Shown piece after piece: positions 10,789 through 22,859 of a DNA stretch of 64,000 nt (within the stretch, counting starts at the first letter, position 1; each line of letters opens with the position of its first letter). The translations under genes were made by a program, and so were the position numbers. The stretch is from Mercurialis annua (Eukaryota > Streptophyta > Magnoliopsida > Malpighiales > Euphorbiaceae). The stretch covers positions 48,914,128 through 48,978,127 of the forward strand of contig NC_065576.1 in the NCBI RefSeq assembly GCF_937616625.2. Reading direction: 5' to 3'. The notes beneath the pieces are model-generated. The model did not search any database, had not been told where the DNA came from, and saw only the letters and a list, made by a program, of their open reading frames with translations.

Positions 10789-13591
10789 TTCAGAACTATT
10801 AACCGCAACCAAATTGATTTTTTTTTTTAGTAAAAATAATAATGTAATAAAAATAAATGAGTTAACTTAGTTTAAGGGACCGTTTTGGTCACCCTTGTTG
10901 TAATCAAACAACGATGTAGCCAGCCAACTCAAAGCTTGAGTTCTTGATTTATAGTGGACATTGATTGAGCCAATACATATGTAATTTTGGAGTATCTTCT
11001 GATTTTGCCAGATTTGGTCTAACATTTTGGTACACAATCTTTGCGACAAATTATAATCTCAAACTTAACTCTCTCCTTCTCTCTCTTTAAATATTTAAAT
11101 TTTGTTTTGATTCATAGTTGGCCTAGCTTTAAAAGATTTTGGAGGAATTTTTAGAGTTTTTTTATATAATTTTGCTCTCACTAAGATCCAAGGAGAACAT
11201 GCCATTCTGATTCTTAGGTTTGTGTTCTATCTTTTTCTTCTTGCTTGCTTTTTTCACTTTCTTTATTCAATTCTTTTAGTACATTTTAATTTTTTTGATA
11301 ATATTGAATGTTTAGATTTAGTGCTTGTATTTTCCTTTTGAATCAAGTACTCATTAATGGAGTAATTAACATAAAAAGTATAAAGTTTAAAGTTTAAAAT
11401 TAAACTTAAAATTATTATTTTTCATTCAAAATAGTTATAATTCGCAACTACCGCCTTCAATCAAATTCAATTTAAAATTCGGCCGAGGTTATAATTAATA
11501 TAAAATTATTGAAAGAATTACTCACCGACATGAATTTCATCTAATAGTTCAAACAACTCACGAGAGTAACAATAATGGCTGAATTGATTAGAGCATAAAC
11601 AACATTATGCACATAAGTATTTATAAAGAGATGAATTAAGTAGTTTATTAAAACTAAGCGGCTTCTTTTTTCTTATGAAAAAAGAAATTGGCGGGTGGAC
11701 CGTTATAGATTAATAGGCAAGGCTTTTAAAAGGGATAAAGATTCTAGATTATCTTAGATAAATATACTTTATAATTCATTTCAATTATGGGGCTTTCTTC
11801 TTTAATTTAATCTATTAAAAAATTTATGAGAAGAGCTAGGTAATCTAAAAAATTATACGTACTTATATAATGATGGTATATAATTAGTGAATTTTCTTTA
11901 TTTATAATATATATTTTAAACAATAAATTACAGTAGTATCATTCAATTAGAATAAAAAATCGATATAAATTATGAATTAAAAAACATTTCATATAAATTT
12001 TTTTAAATTCATGCTACCCATCACTTCAATTTAATTAAGAACCCCATAGAAAGTTTAATATTAAAGAAATGAGGAGGAAAAAAAGTGAAAATCAATAAGC
12101 CACAAAAAAGAGCAATCATGATTTCAATAAGTTAAGTGATTTGAACACATTAAGTTAGCTGGAAATCCAGCTTAGCTCTCACAAATGTAGGGTTTGCCCT
12201 AGCTTAGCCAACAATTGAGAAGTGATTAGGAAATAATCCATTTTTTAAAATTAAATCTAAAGTATTTACCTATCAATATATCACTGTTCATTGCTAACTT
12301 TATAGCTTATAGAAATAAATAAATAAACACTAATTAGTATATACTTCTGGTAATTAGGTTAGTATAAATTGTCAATTGGAGAGCTGCATATCATTAATGG
12401 AATAAAGTAGATTATAAAAAAAAAGGGATAAAGTAAAGTATAAGAATATTGGGTTAAATAGTATTTCAAGATTTTATGTTACTTAAATTGATAAGATAAT
12501 GATTTTTTTAATGGCCAAAGGTTAAAAACAAATTTAATTTTTTTTAGAAAGAATTTATAAGTTTTTTTTTTTGTTTCAGTTAGACCTTTAATAAACCGTG
12601 TGAAAATAATCCCTTTAAATTTTTTAAAAGAGCATATAACATTTTTAATTTTTAAAAATCTTTCGACATGACCTTTTATTTGATAATTAGTTAATTATGT
12701 GATTTTTATTCAACCGTGAAGTTTATTTATTATGTCCAAAAGTTATGAGAACACAAATGGCGAAAAATAATTAAAAAAACTTAGTATTTTAAAAAAATCA
12801 AAAGTTTTTTTCTTTGGTACATTCCGGATTTCTTAAATTAAAAAGATTAGTTAGCTGTTAGAATCCAATGAGAAAAGTTGAAAGTGACTGTAGCATATTT
12901 TGTTCACATATAAGATTTAGTTCATATTTTTCATAATTCTCGTAATTGATCATTAATTCAGCTGGTACACCTGTAATAATTTCAAGTATAGATCAAGAGC
13001 TTGAAATATTCATATAATTTCTTTATATTAAAATTAAATATTATCTCAATATTTAAAGAAGAAGAAAAAAAATATTCCCTCTTGCATGGAATAGTATTTT
13101 CATCATTTCACACCAATAATTTATCATAAAATTTCAAGGGCATGGACCATATGCCTATAAATGCAAGCCAAAAGGATGAAAAAAATATTTAAATATTTTA
13201 AATGATTTAGACCCATATATTAAAAATTTGACATGTAAGCCAACATTGATAGTGATACACATTTTATATTCCTTCTTTTAGCTACCCTTTACTTTAATTT
13301 CTCTCTTTTTTGTACATATAATTAGTTAATCTTTTGGCTCTTATTTAAAAATACAAACATAATTGATCATCACCTTAACTTTTTGCTTTTTTTATTTATT
13401 GCTTTTCTTGCATAAAGAAATTTCAATAGGATTCTCCTTTTGTTATTTTTATATAGAATTTGAGAGGCGTACGATGTTTGGTATTATATAACGTTTGACT
13501 AAAATAATCCAAAGATTGAAATGTGATATAGAAAAGTAAATTAAACTAAAAATTAATTAAAAAAAGTTACAATATGTAATCATGATGAGTG
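10789..13591. other. Gene-free stretch with a leader-like segment
   Basis: No protein gene is recognised. At 11060-11230 a CT-rich run is followed by AAGGAGAACATGCCATTCTG, which holds a three-codon frame (Met-Pro-Phe-stop). This is followed by AG/GTTTGTG, which would fit a 5' splice site, so the segment resembles the untranslated leader of an unidentified transcript. The rest is AT-rich with no bounded repeat that I can support. Confidence 0.35.
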
Positions 13592-13944
13592 ATGTGTTTT
13601 AAAAACCGGATCAGTGGCTGTACCAATTATCGGGTAATCACCGGTTGAACCTCTTAAATAAAAACAAACATAGTTATAATTGTGTACAATAAGTATAAAT
13701 GATGTTTGGAAATATATACATCTATATATACTACATATAATACTACTTAAATTGATAAAATTAAATAATACTAGATTGGGGCCGTATGGTTAAAATAAAT
13801 GAATAATCAAATTTTAATAAAAATAACAGTTTTTACGGTTCAATTGATTTAATAATTTATCGACTCATACAGTTTTTTCGATTAAGTTAAATATTTTTTA
13901 TATCAGGTTGAACCGGCCAGTCCAGTCCGGTTCTTAAAACGCTA
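13592..13944. mobile_element. Probable hAT-like MITE with CCGG-type ends
   Basis: The left end ATGTGTTTTAAAAACCGGA and the right end TCCGGTTCTTAAAACGCTA are inverse with few mismatches. They are flanked by GATGAGTG (13584-13591) and GATGATTG (13945-13952), an 8-bp duplication with one difference. Related ACCGGTT-rich remnants occur near 36600-36840, 47625-47760 and 48470-48770. Confidence 0.6.
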
Positions 13945-14753
13945 GATGATTGTGAAGGTCACAAGTGGGCGCAGGATAAGCACGTGGGCATCTCCTTTCT
14001 CATTGCACGCTGCCACTTTGCCATGTAAATATTGCAAAATGAAAATGAAAATATAACCTTAACCCTTATAGCCCCCATTTTTATTTTCATTATTCAACTA
14101 TGCATTAAAAAAAAACAATTAAATTTCCTTGTTACTTTTATATTTCCCTTACTACTATACTTAGCAAGATTCTTGCACTTCAGTTAGAGAGTGTTCTTTT
14201 TATTTGCTACGCATATCAAGAATCTTGGACTTAAAGGTGGTGTAATTTGTAATCTTTTATTTATCACCATTCTTTAGTATTTAAAATTTTCTTTATTTTA
14301 TAGGCATGTTCTTTAAATATTTTTTGTTTGATTGATGAGTTGGTGTGGGAGGTTTTATAAGGTTAAGGTATTATCTGATCTTGATGGTTTGTGCATGTCC
14401 AAATCCTATGGAATTTGACTGATAGGACATATTTTTAATTTTTTTAGTGGTTTGATTTTCTGGATTTGCTTCATTTTCATAATTTATGTCACCAATTCTA
14501 TCTGTCTGTACTTATATAAGGATTGGATTTGATAGCTTTTTTTATATATTTTTTTCTTTAATGAGTGAAAGTTACAGCTTTAAATAGGGTTTGTTGGTTC
14601 TACTAAATATTGAACAAATTGTTATGCAGGAAAATATTTCTTGCTTCTTGCTGTTTCTTGAAGATAAGGAGAAAAAATAAGCTTATTTATTCAAGAATGT
14701 TGGAAAATTAGTTATAATTCTTGAAAGGGCACAAAAAAACTCAAGAATTAGTG

Positions 14754-17512
14754 ATGAAGTTTATGAAACTTGGATCTCGGCCGGATACTTTCTACACTGC
14801 TGAAGCTGTTAGGTATGATTATTAGTTCAGAATTTTCTTGGTGAAAGATTTCTTGAAAATTTTCTTGGTGAAGTTTAAGGTTTCTTGAATATTTTCTTGA
14901 AATGATGACAGAATTATTACTTGAATGCAGGTCTGTCTCCTCTGAAGTCTCTAGTGACCTTATAATTCAAGTGAAAGGAAGTAGATATTTGCTACATAAG
15001 GTAAAATTTTATTTGTTTTTCATGTCATTAATGAAAAAAGAGAAGAATTATTAATTTTAATTTTAATCTTGATTTTGATTTCTTGAATTTGGTTTTAACA
15101 TTATGCAGTTTCCTCTGCTTTCGAAGTGTTTGAGATTACAGAGACTATGCTCTGAATCGCCCGAATCGTCGCAGCATCAGATACTGCAATTACCGGATTT
15201 TCCGGGCGGAATTGAGGCATTTGAAATCTGTGCAAAGTTCTGCTACGGTATAACAATTACTCTCAGCGCTTATAACATTATAGCTGCGAGATGTGCTGCT
15301 GAGTATTTGCAGATGACGGAAGATGTCGAAAAGGGTAATCTTATTTACAAGATTGAGGTTTTCTTCAATTCTTGCATACTTCAAGGTTGGAAAGATACAA
15401 TTGTTACCTTACAAACCTCGAAAGCGTTTCCGTTATGGTCGGAAGACCTTGGAATTACGAGTAGATGCATCGACGCGATTGCCTCTAAAGTCGTGAATCA
15501 CCCGTCGAAAGTAAATTTGTCACACAGTTATTCAAGAAGGGTAAGAGATGATGTGTCGTGTAATGGAACCGAGAGTCGGAGGCATAAGCCGACGAGCAAC
15601 GGTTGGTGGGCCGAGGATATGGCGGAATTAGGGATAGATTTGTATTGGAGGACTATGATTGCTATTAAGTCTTGTGGGAAGATACCGTCTAATCTCATCG
15701 GTGACGCATTGAAACTTTATGCCGCGAGATGGCTCCCTAACATTTCGAGACCAGGAAATGCTAGTAATGGCACAAAAGGATCGGATTCGAATTCTGACTC
15801 GGATAATAATGAGATGAGTTCAAAGCATAGGTTGCTGTTAGAGTCAATAGTGAGTTTGTTACCGGCAGATAAGGGTTCTGTATCTTGCAGTTTCCTGCTG
15901 AAACTACTGAAAGCTGCAAATATTCTTAACGCTTCGAGTTCTTCGAAGATTGAATTGGCGAAACGAGTAGGGCTTCAATTAGAGGAAGCAACTGTTAGTG
16001 ATTTATTAATACCCAACTTTTCATATGCAAATGCTACTATATATGATGTAGATATGGTGATGACCATATTGGAGCAGTTCATGTTACAAGGGCAAAGTCC
16101 TCCGACTACTCCTCCGAGATCCAAGTTCGGGTACGAAAGGCGAAGAAGGTCTCGTTCCGCCGAGAATATAGATTTGGAGTTTCAAGAAAGTAGAAGATCT
16201 TCTTCTGCATCCCACAGCTCCAAGTTGAAAGTAGCAAAGCTAGTGGATGGGTATCTTCAAGAGATTGCAAAAGATTTGAATTTGCCTCTTTCGAAATTTA
16301 TTACCATTGCCGAGACCATTCCGGAGTTCGCAAGGCTTGATCATGATGACCTATACAGAGCTATTGACATTTATCTCAAGGTAAAAAAAACATAAAATTA
16401 TACAATTTTGATTCTGCAACAATTTTTTTACCATAATTAAGATGTTATTACATATTTCACGATCCGAGGAAGGTTCATTTCGGCCCTCTAACTAGGCATA
16501 AAAGATTAAAAGAGTTCAAATTCAGCTTGTCAATTTTAGGTCAGTTTACACCCTAATTTGATGTCATGTCTGTAAACTGACCTAAAATTGATAAGTTGCA
16601 GGTGTTTTTGTCGAAAATTACGAACATCGACTGTTTTAATCTATTGTGCAAAGTTGGAGAGGTGAAATGAACCTTTTTGTTTCACTATCATATTCCAGGA
16701 TGTAGCTCACCATTGTTAGTTGGATAACCAACTCTGTTTCACATCAGGATCTTGTCACTAGGTGTGCATTTGATATTTTGGTTCGGTTTTGATAGTATAA
16801 AATGTCAAATAAGCCAAACCGACCATTTTTAGTTTGATTTTCCGGTCAGTTTGGTTCGATGCACACTCCTACTAAGTACTCATCACACCCTTAAATTGAT
16901 GGCAGTTAGGATTAGGCTGACCTTACAAATTTAGTTATAATTTAGTTACTTTAATTTTATTTTTTAACAGCATTAGTCCTTTTTTTAACTATTCCAATGT
17001 TTCAGACACATCCAGACCTAAACAAAACCGAAAGAAAACGGCTGTGTCGAACCTTGGACTGCAAGAAACTAACTGTTGAAGCCTGTATGCATGCTGCACA
17101 AAATGAGTTACTCCCATTAAGAGTAGTAGTTCAAGTTCTATTTTTCGAGCAAGCACGAGCGGCTACAGCGGGCGGCGGCAAACTCGCCGATCTGCCTAGC
17201 AACATCAAGGCACTTTTAGCTACACACAACATTGATCCTTCAAGATCAACAGCAGCATTAAGCACCACTGCTAGCATTCCGGCAGAGGATCAATGGAGCG
17301 TCTCGGGACTTAAATCGCCTCGCTCTAGGCTCTCGACTCTACGGATGAAGTTAGCTGAGGATGATTATTTGGATGATAGCGATCTGCAATCGAATGGAAC
17401 CGCTAGAAACTCTAAATTTAAAGCTTTTCGGGCTATTCCGGCTCAGCCTAAACGAATGTTCAGTAAGCTATTGTCAATCAATAGAAATTCTGCTGCCAGT
17501 GAAAAGAACTGA
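14754..17512 (+). CDS. BTB/POZ and NPH3 domain protein
   Basis: Coding exons are 14754-14812, 14931-15000, 15109-16380 and 17006-17512, joined at GT..AG sites with the frame kept, giving 635 residues (usual for the family). The start gives [20 protein letters not shown], a typical NPH3-family N-terminus. A BTB-like region spans about residues 27-110, with KFPLLSK and [17 protein letters not shown]. The NPH3 domain begins near WWAEDMAEL (about 209) and runs through YRAIDIYLK (about 467), TLDCKKL and VLFFEQARA (ending near 519). A Ser/Arg-rich linker lies near 380-410, and the C-terminal tail is basic and Ser-rich. Family members act as substrate adaptors of CUL3 ubiquitin ligases at the plasma membrane, in phototropism, auxin transport or pollen growth. 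Resemblance recalled from memory is to the At5g67385-like clade, so I give no symbol. A 5' untranslated exon with an intron ending GTTATGCAG at 14629 is possible. The last intron holds two small inverted-repeat elements. Confidence 0.93.
16470..16675. mobile_element. MITE in the last NPH3 intron
   Basis: The ends AAGGTTCATTTCGGCCCTCT and GGAGAGGTGAAATGAACCTT are inverse. Inside, TTTTAGGTCAGTTTACA and its inverse TGTAAACTGACCTAAAA form a second hairpin. About 206 bp, with no coding content. No 9-bp TSD was readable. It lies within intron 3 and should be spliced out. Confidence 0.65.
16759..16871. mobile_element. Small hAT-like element in the last NPH3 intron
   Basis: A 113-bp element with ends TAGGTGTGCATTTGA and TCGATGCACACTCCTA, and internal GGTTCGG/CCGACC-type mirrored sequence. 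The flanking 8-mers (CTTGTCAC and CTAAGTAC) agree at only five positions, so the TSD is not established. Confidence 0.5.
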
Positions 17513-17663
17513 AATTTTTGTATGGTCATTTCAATTTCAACATGTAATTTGTAATTTGTAGCTGAAGAAAAAAACAATCTTAATGTGCAATATTGATGTA
17601 ATCTAAGATAATAAGAATGAAGATTTTCAGGACAATTTGAAAAGAGAAAATACTATGGGACCA

Positions 17664-17824
17664 CCAGCAGGGCCGGAAGGAATGACAAGAGTTCCTTCCT
17701 CTAATCGGAAGTTCGAGTTCGAATATGAAGCGGTTTTTTAAAATTTAATAGTTCTATTCAATTCGAGTTGGATTAGTCGGAACAATGACTTCGGATATCA
17801 AACGGTACTTGTAGTTTTTTTTTG
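17664..17824 (+). mobile_element. SINE with T-rich tail and 8-bp TSD
   Basis: A 161-bp insertion flanked by TGGGACCA (17656-17663 and 17825-17832). The head carries GAAGTTCGAGTTCGAATATG, a box B-like motif. The right end is the T-run GTAGTTTTTTTTTTG before the second TSD copy. Related 3' parts (GGATATC(A/G)(A/T)ACGGTA-like) occur near 28070 and 48310. It lies about 150 bp past the NPH3 stop codon. Confidence 0.65.
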
Positions 17825-17839
17825 TGGGACCAAATTAAA

Positions 17840-18381
17840 AGTATTCTTTGGTGTTTGTCTAGAAATCTGAAGCACCTGCCTTTGTCTCTTTGTTGCATCT
17901 GCCTGGATCCTCTTTCACTTGTTTCATTACTGTAATTAGTAATATTATTATTATTATTATTTATTATTTGTTATTTATTTCTTATTATGACTTTTGTCTG
18001 ACATTATGCAGTGCTGTTATGCTGGAATATTTTCTTGTCTTATGCCTTTGTTTTGAAGCTAATAATTTCAGATGTCACTGAAATTCCACTGTATCACAAT
18101 TCTATTTGGTATATGAGTTGTGAAATCATGAAGCCTGATTTCTTGTTGGGTCATGAAAATTCTTCATGTGATCAAATCTTGAATTTTTAATTAAAATAAC
18201 TGATATCACATAAAGAATTTTGATACAATAATATGTAATTACTATATGGTGTAATATTAACATGAAAAACAGTAATTTAAATCCGGAAGAAGTACATTAT
18301 ATAAAGGAATTTAGGATAGTTTAAAACTTATTGACCATGACTTAACATAAAACGGGTATTTTGCGCGAGAACACAGACCGA
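17840..18381. other. Gene-free stretch downstream of the NPH3 gene
   Basis: AT-rich DNA with an ATT microsatellite near 17940-17970. No gene is visible. Confidence 0.4.
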
Positions 18382-18567
18382 CTAATTTCCAGATTTCTTT
18401 ACAAACAGCCAATCTTCGACTAACTCCTCTCTATCTCCCTTATTCACCTCCCTAAACTTCCTCATGACGTCAAAACAATCCGATCCAATAATAATATTTG
18501 ATCTATCCTTAAGACAATTCAACGCGTTTCGATTAATAATAATTTCTGCATTACCAGGAAAAAGGAC
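18382..18567 (-). pseudogene. Orphan exon-like remnant, unidentified
   Basis: On the minus strand an acceptor-like TTTTTAACAG (18568-18577) is followed by 61 open codons and a stop. The frame includes NIIIGSDCFDVMRKFREVN and EELVEDWLFVKKSGN. The IGSD..DVM part is loosely like the RNase H-like (RVT_3) region of plant LINEs, but I cannot name the family. No upstream exon is visible, so it is most likely the last exon of a decayed gene or a retroelement scrap. Confidence 0.4.
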
Positions 18568-18577
18568 CTGTTAAAAA

Positions 18578-20262
18578 GCATATAATCAAAATTTTAAGAA
18601 GAAATGAAGGTTCTCTGATTGTTACTAACTATGCAATTAGCTTAACCCTAATTAAAGCATATATCTTGGTCAATACAATTAATAGTACTGGAGTTGCATC
18701 TTCTTCAAAATCTATCAAAATTTGAGTTTGGTGAATGATTATTTGGTTTCGTAATTATCATAGTTGTACCATATAAATAACTTTAAAATTTTAGATAATC
18801 TAATTAATTATATTTCATTAAGAGATAGAGCTTAGACCATAAAAAAATGAAATATTAATCAGTTATAAAGCATTAGTTAACATCATTGTTAGTGTGGCCA
18901 TGATTGTTGTCATCATCATTGCCAGTCATTATAGTCATCATAAGTTCCCTCAAATAATTTCCTGTTTACAAGCACCTGCATGTCTCTTATATTGGCACTC
19001 CTCCACTACAACTAGGAATTTACAAATTCGAAACCAAATCAAAAAATCAAATTAAATTGAATCGATAAATTTATAAAAAATATATTTATTTTGTGGTTTA
19101 TTTAAATGTTGAATAAAAAATAAATTTAGTTTATTCAATGTAATTCGGATTGAAATAATTAAATCATAATAACCGAAATTGATTGATTCGGTTAATATAC
19201 ACATGTTCACTCTCTCGAGAGTTCATCTCTCTCCCTTCTCCCTAAAAATCATACACTAAAACCATTAACTTTCCGGTCTCTTTAACCGGAAAACCACCTC
19301 CTCCACTCCTTTTTGTTCTTTATTTTTTATTTAATAAAGTTTATTTAGATGATCTTTTTAATAAATCTTCATTTTTAGATCTCTTTTTTTTAAAGGTTGA
19401 AGAAGTATATTATTTTAGAGGGAAAAAACCCCATCCTAATTTCATCTTGTAAATTTCTTCTAAAACCTAAAGTTTCTTTTGATTTTGAAGAAATTTAATT
19501 TCTTTAGAGAAGGTTTTTTTCTTTGGGAGTTGAAAACAACCTTCTAGCTTTAATTTGTGTTAATTTTTTTGAGTTGGGTATTTAAAAATGTTGTAGTTTA
19601 CTTTCTTTAAAAGTTTGTGTTGGTGCCTAATAATGATGTTTGTTAGATCTAATTTTGTGGATCCACTTTGAAATAGCGAATGGAGCTTAAGAGCAAGCGA
19701 TTTCATTGCAAAATCGAATGGGTTTCTTGGATTAAGACGCCACTCTCTTGGAAAAGAGCGCCGTGTTGGCAAATTTGGTGAAATTCCGGCTCAATCACTC
19801 TCTTTCAATTGATTTTTGCTTGTACTCTATAGTTTCATTTGTTTTTATAATTATCTTGTTTGGTTTGTATTTGAAAAGATCATATGTTTAAATCTTTCTT
19901 ATGACTTTAATTACCATGTAAACCTTCAAGATATCAATTTATCTTTCTATCTTGAAAAAAGAATCGTTTCAATTTTTCTTTCTTGAGTCATAATTTAAAA
20001 AAAATTCAATAAAATACTTTTTATAATTTATTTATAATAATTTTTTTATAAAAATATTCTTTGTAAAAATTAGGTTCAATATATATAAAAGATTAACTCT
20101 TTAAAATTTAAGTCGTTTCAATTTTAAAAAAAGTTCAGTTTAAACTATTGTACACGTATAATTACAACAATATTATTTTATTTGATAGTTTTTTTCTGCT
20201 TTTTAAATAAATATTATAAACCAATGAATTATAGTTCAAATATTATAAACGTTAAATATCAA
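18578..20262. other. Gene-free stretch with a CT-rich segment
   Basis: No gene is recognised. From 19208 the CT-rich CTCTCTCGAGAGTTCATCTC and following sequence resemble the 5' untranslated part of a plant LINE, but no ORF1 follows, so this is only a suggestion. Confidence 0.35.
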
Positions 20263-20271
20263 TATGTTAAC

Positions 20272-20582
20272 GGATTAATGTCAAAAAAAATTACGAACTT
20301 TAAACGTTTTTCTTATTTTAGTCACGCAGTTTAAATTTTCTCATTTTCATGCACGAATTGCAACTTTTTCTCAAATTCATGCACGGTGCTGAGGTGACAC
20401 TCATTTATTGGTGTAAAATAACCTCCACATCAGCGAATTATACCAATAAAGCCGTGACACCTCAGCACCGAGCATGAATTTGAGAAAAAGTGTTAGTTCG
20501 TGCATGAAAATGAGAAAATTTCAGCTGGGTGATTAAAATGAGAAAACGTGTAAAATTGGTAAATTTTTTATGATATAAACCC
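20272..20582. mobile_element. Mutator-like MITE, same family as 7337-7657
   Basis: Long inverted arms share TCAAATTCATGCACGGTGCT on the left and GCACCGAGCATGAATTTGAG on the right, with CACTCATTTATTGGTG and its inverse at the centre. The flanks TATGTTAAC (20263-20271) and TATGTTAAA (20583-20591) are a 9-bp duplication with one difference. No coding content. Confidence 0.7.
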
Positions 20583-21372
20583 TATGTTAAATCGTGAATT
20601 CAATTCGTTCAATTGCTTTCTCTCTCCTCTAATTTAAAAAAAATACAATTAAGTTAATTTTTGATATTTTCTTCCTTTGTTTTTTATTTAACAAATAACA
20701 TGGTTTTTTTAGACAATGATTGTCTCTCCTGTAATTTATTTCTAAAGTTTATTATAGATATCCTATCTTTGGTTAATCATTACCTTTTATATGAGATATG
20801 TAAAGTAAATTGTAATCTTATTCAAATAACTAATATAACTTTAAAAAATTACTATAGTCAATGCTAATTTTTTAAATTCTTTTTCTATTTTTAATTATGG
20901 TTGTATTATCATGGTTATTCTAATTATATAATAAAGTTAGAAATTATATTATCATATTTATCATCAGAAATTAATAAATATATATTTATTTCATTAAATA
21001 TTTTTTTATAGTGATAATTTATAAAATCAAAATCCTTTGCTTTACTGATTAGGGTAATAATATTTAGAAAAAATTACTCTGATTAAGACCACAAACTATA
21101 GTCTGGAGGAGAGTCGGGGTCAAACTCCGACCTCACACACTATGAAGGCCTTAGCCAGGGACGTACCTATATTAGAACCTGAGGGGGCTATGGTCACCCT
21201 AAATCTTAATTAGGTCCCTTTAAAAAAAATTAATCCTTAAAGTTTTCTTCTAAATTAAATTAGTTTTCCGAACCGAACCAAAAAACCGAACCGAATTTTC
21301 AAAATCGGTTCGGTTCGGTTCGGAAATTCGGTTTCGATCGATTTTTGCACACTTCTAGTTCCGTCAGATGCA

Positions 21373-21720
21373 ATGGTTGTCGTTTCTTCTTCAGATATGG
21401 CTGCTGACCAGCTGCCTACTGCCCCAGCTTTGGGTCTGTCGATTTTGGGTGATGAACAAGTCTCAGTTTTGGGGAATGGCAATTCGGCAACAGCAGGTTT
21501 GAACAATGACTTAGCCTCTTTTCTGAATAATAGAGGAGTTGGTGATAGGCTTCATATCCATAATCCATTCATGCTTATTTGGAAATCGAAAGCTCCTTCG
21601 AGAATTAAATTCTTTATGTGCATCGCAGTTCATGGAAGAGTGCCCACGCTTGATTTCTTGTTGAGACGTTCTATCATTCCGATAGAAGATTCTTTGTGTT
21701 TTATCTGTGACGAAGTTTAA
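21373..21720 (+). mobile_element. LINE reverse-transcriptase zinc-finger (zf-RVT) remnant
   Basis: A 115-codon frame whose last 45 residues fit the zf-RVT region found after reverse transcriptase in plant L1-type LINEs: IWKSKAPSRIKFFMCIAVHG, then RVPTLDFLLRR, then CFICDE. The family pattern is W-K-x-x-x-P-x-(K/R)-(V/I)-K-F-F, T-x-D-x-L-x-x-R and C-x-x-C. The frame breaks just after the second Cys, and LINE-like sequence (TLWQVLGYLIIW) continues in another frame to about 21800. No reverse transcriptase core is visible. It is a decayed fragment. Confidence 0.65.
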
Positions 21721-21949
21721 ACATAGGCACACCTTTTTATTCTCGCTATTGGACGCTTTGGCAAGTTCTTGGGTATCTTATTATTTGGAAAATCTGAAAG
21801 TGCAAAAACAGTAAAGTCTTTTCGAGCAATTTTTTGAGTTTCGATTTTTTTGCAACTTCTTGTGACTTTAATATACATATTATTTAAAAATAAAAAATAA
21901 AGCATAAACATATCATAACTCATGATTCTTAGCTATACATCTGGATACG

Positions 21950-22561
21950 CAGGGCCGGCCTTAGACGAAATGAGGCTCTAGGCAAATTTTTAGTATTTTC
22001 GTTTAATTGTTGGCAAAAATATGCTGGCTTTATTTTTTCACAAACATACGCTATTTTCTTGCATGCTTTGTTTTACAAAGGCACGTTCTCGGTAGATATT
22101 AGTATATTTTTAGTAGATCGTTGATAGATTTTTGCTAGACTTTCATAATGTTTTTTTGTAAAATAAAACATACTTTCATAAAAAAAATGTAACAACATGC
22201 ATATGACATAATCTACTTTTTGTTATTAGATAGATAAATAGACAGAGATCAGATCCTAAACGATTAAAAATATATAGATTATATATTTTTTTATTACTAG
22301 TTATTATTTAGGAGGTCAATTAATTTTTAAAATATAAAATTAAAATACATATCACTAGAAAATGGGGTTTTTTGAAATTTATTTCTCTAATTACTAAAGA
22401 GCCTAAATAATCGCTAAAATAAAAATCATAACATCCATTATTAAAAAAAATAGTAATATATTTTAAAAAAAATTAATATTGTATTTATTTTATATGATCC
22501 CATATAAATATTGGGCTCTCTAACATTTGTGGCCCTAAAGTCTATGCCTAAGGCGGGCTTA
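21950..22561. mobile_element. hAT-like element with GGCCGGCCTTAG-type end
   Basis: The left end CAGGGCCGGCCTTAGAC and the right end GCCTAAGGCGGGCTTA are inverse with some differences. The flanks TGGATACG (21942-21949) and TGGATACA (22562-22569) form an 8-bp duplication with one difference. The inner arms also mirror (GGCTCTAGGC against GTGGCCCTAAAG). No coding content. Confidence 0.68.
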
Positions 22562-22859
22562 TGGATACAAATAGAGGTAATCAAATTGTAGCATGTTTGA
22601 CTATAGTGCAAGTCAAAATTGTAAATTAAAATCAGAATTGAAGATAATATAAAAAAAAATCGCAAATAAAATTGAACGATGCCGTATTGTTTACAAATCT
22701 ATAACCGTAAAAACGGTTTATATCTAACGGTAACAAGCAAATAAACAGAAAATCGATCAAGAAAACTGAAACAAAAAAATCAAAACCCTCTCTTTCTTTC
22801 TTTTCATCATCTTCTACCTTCAAAAATTCACTTTCTTTCTTTTTCATCAGCGGCCATCT

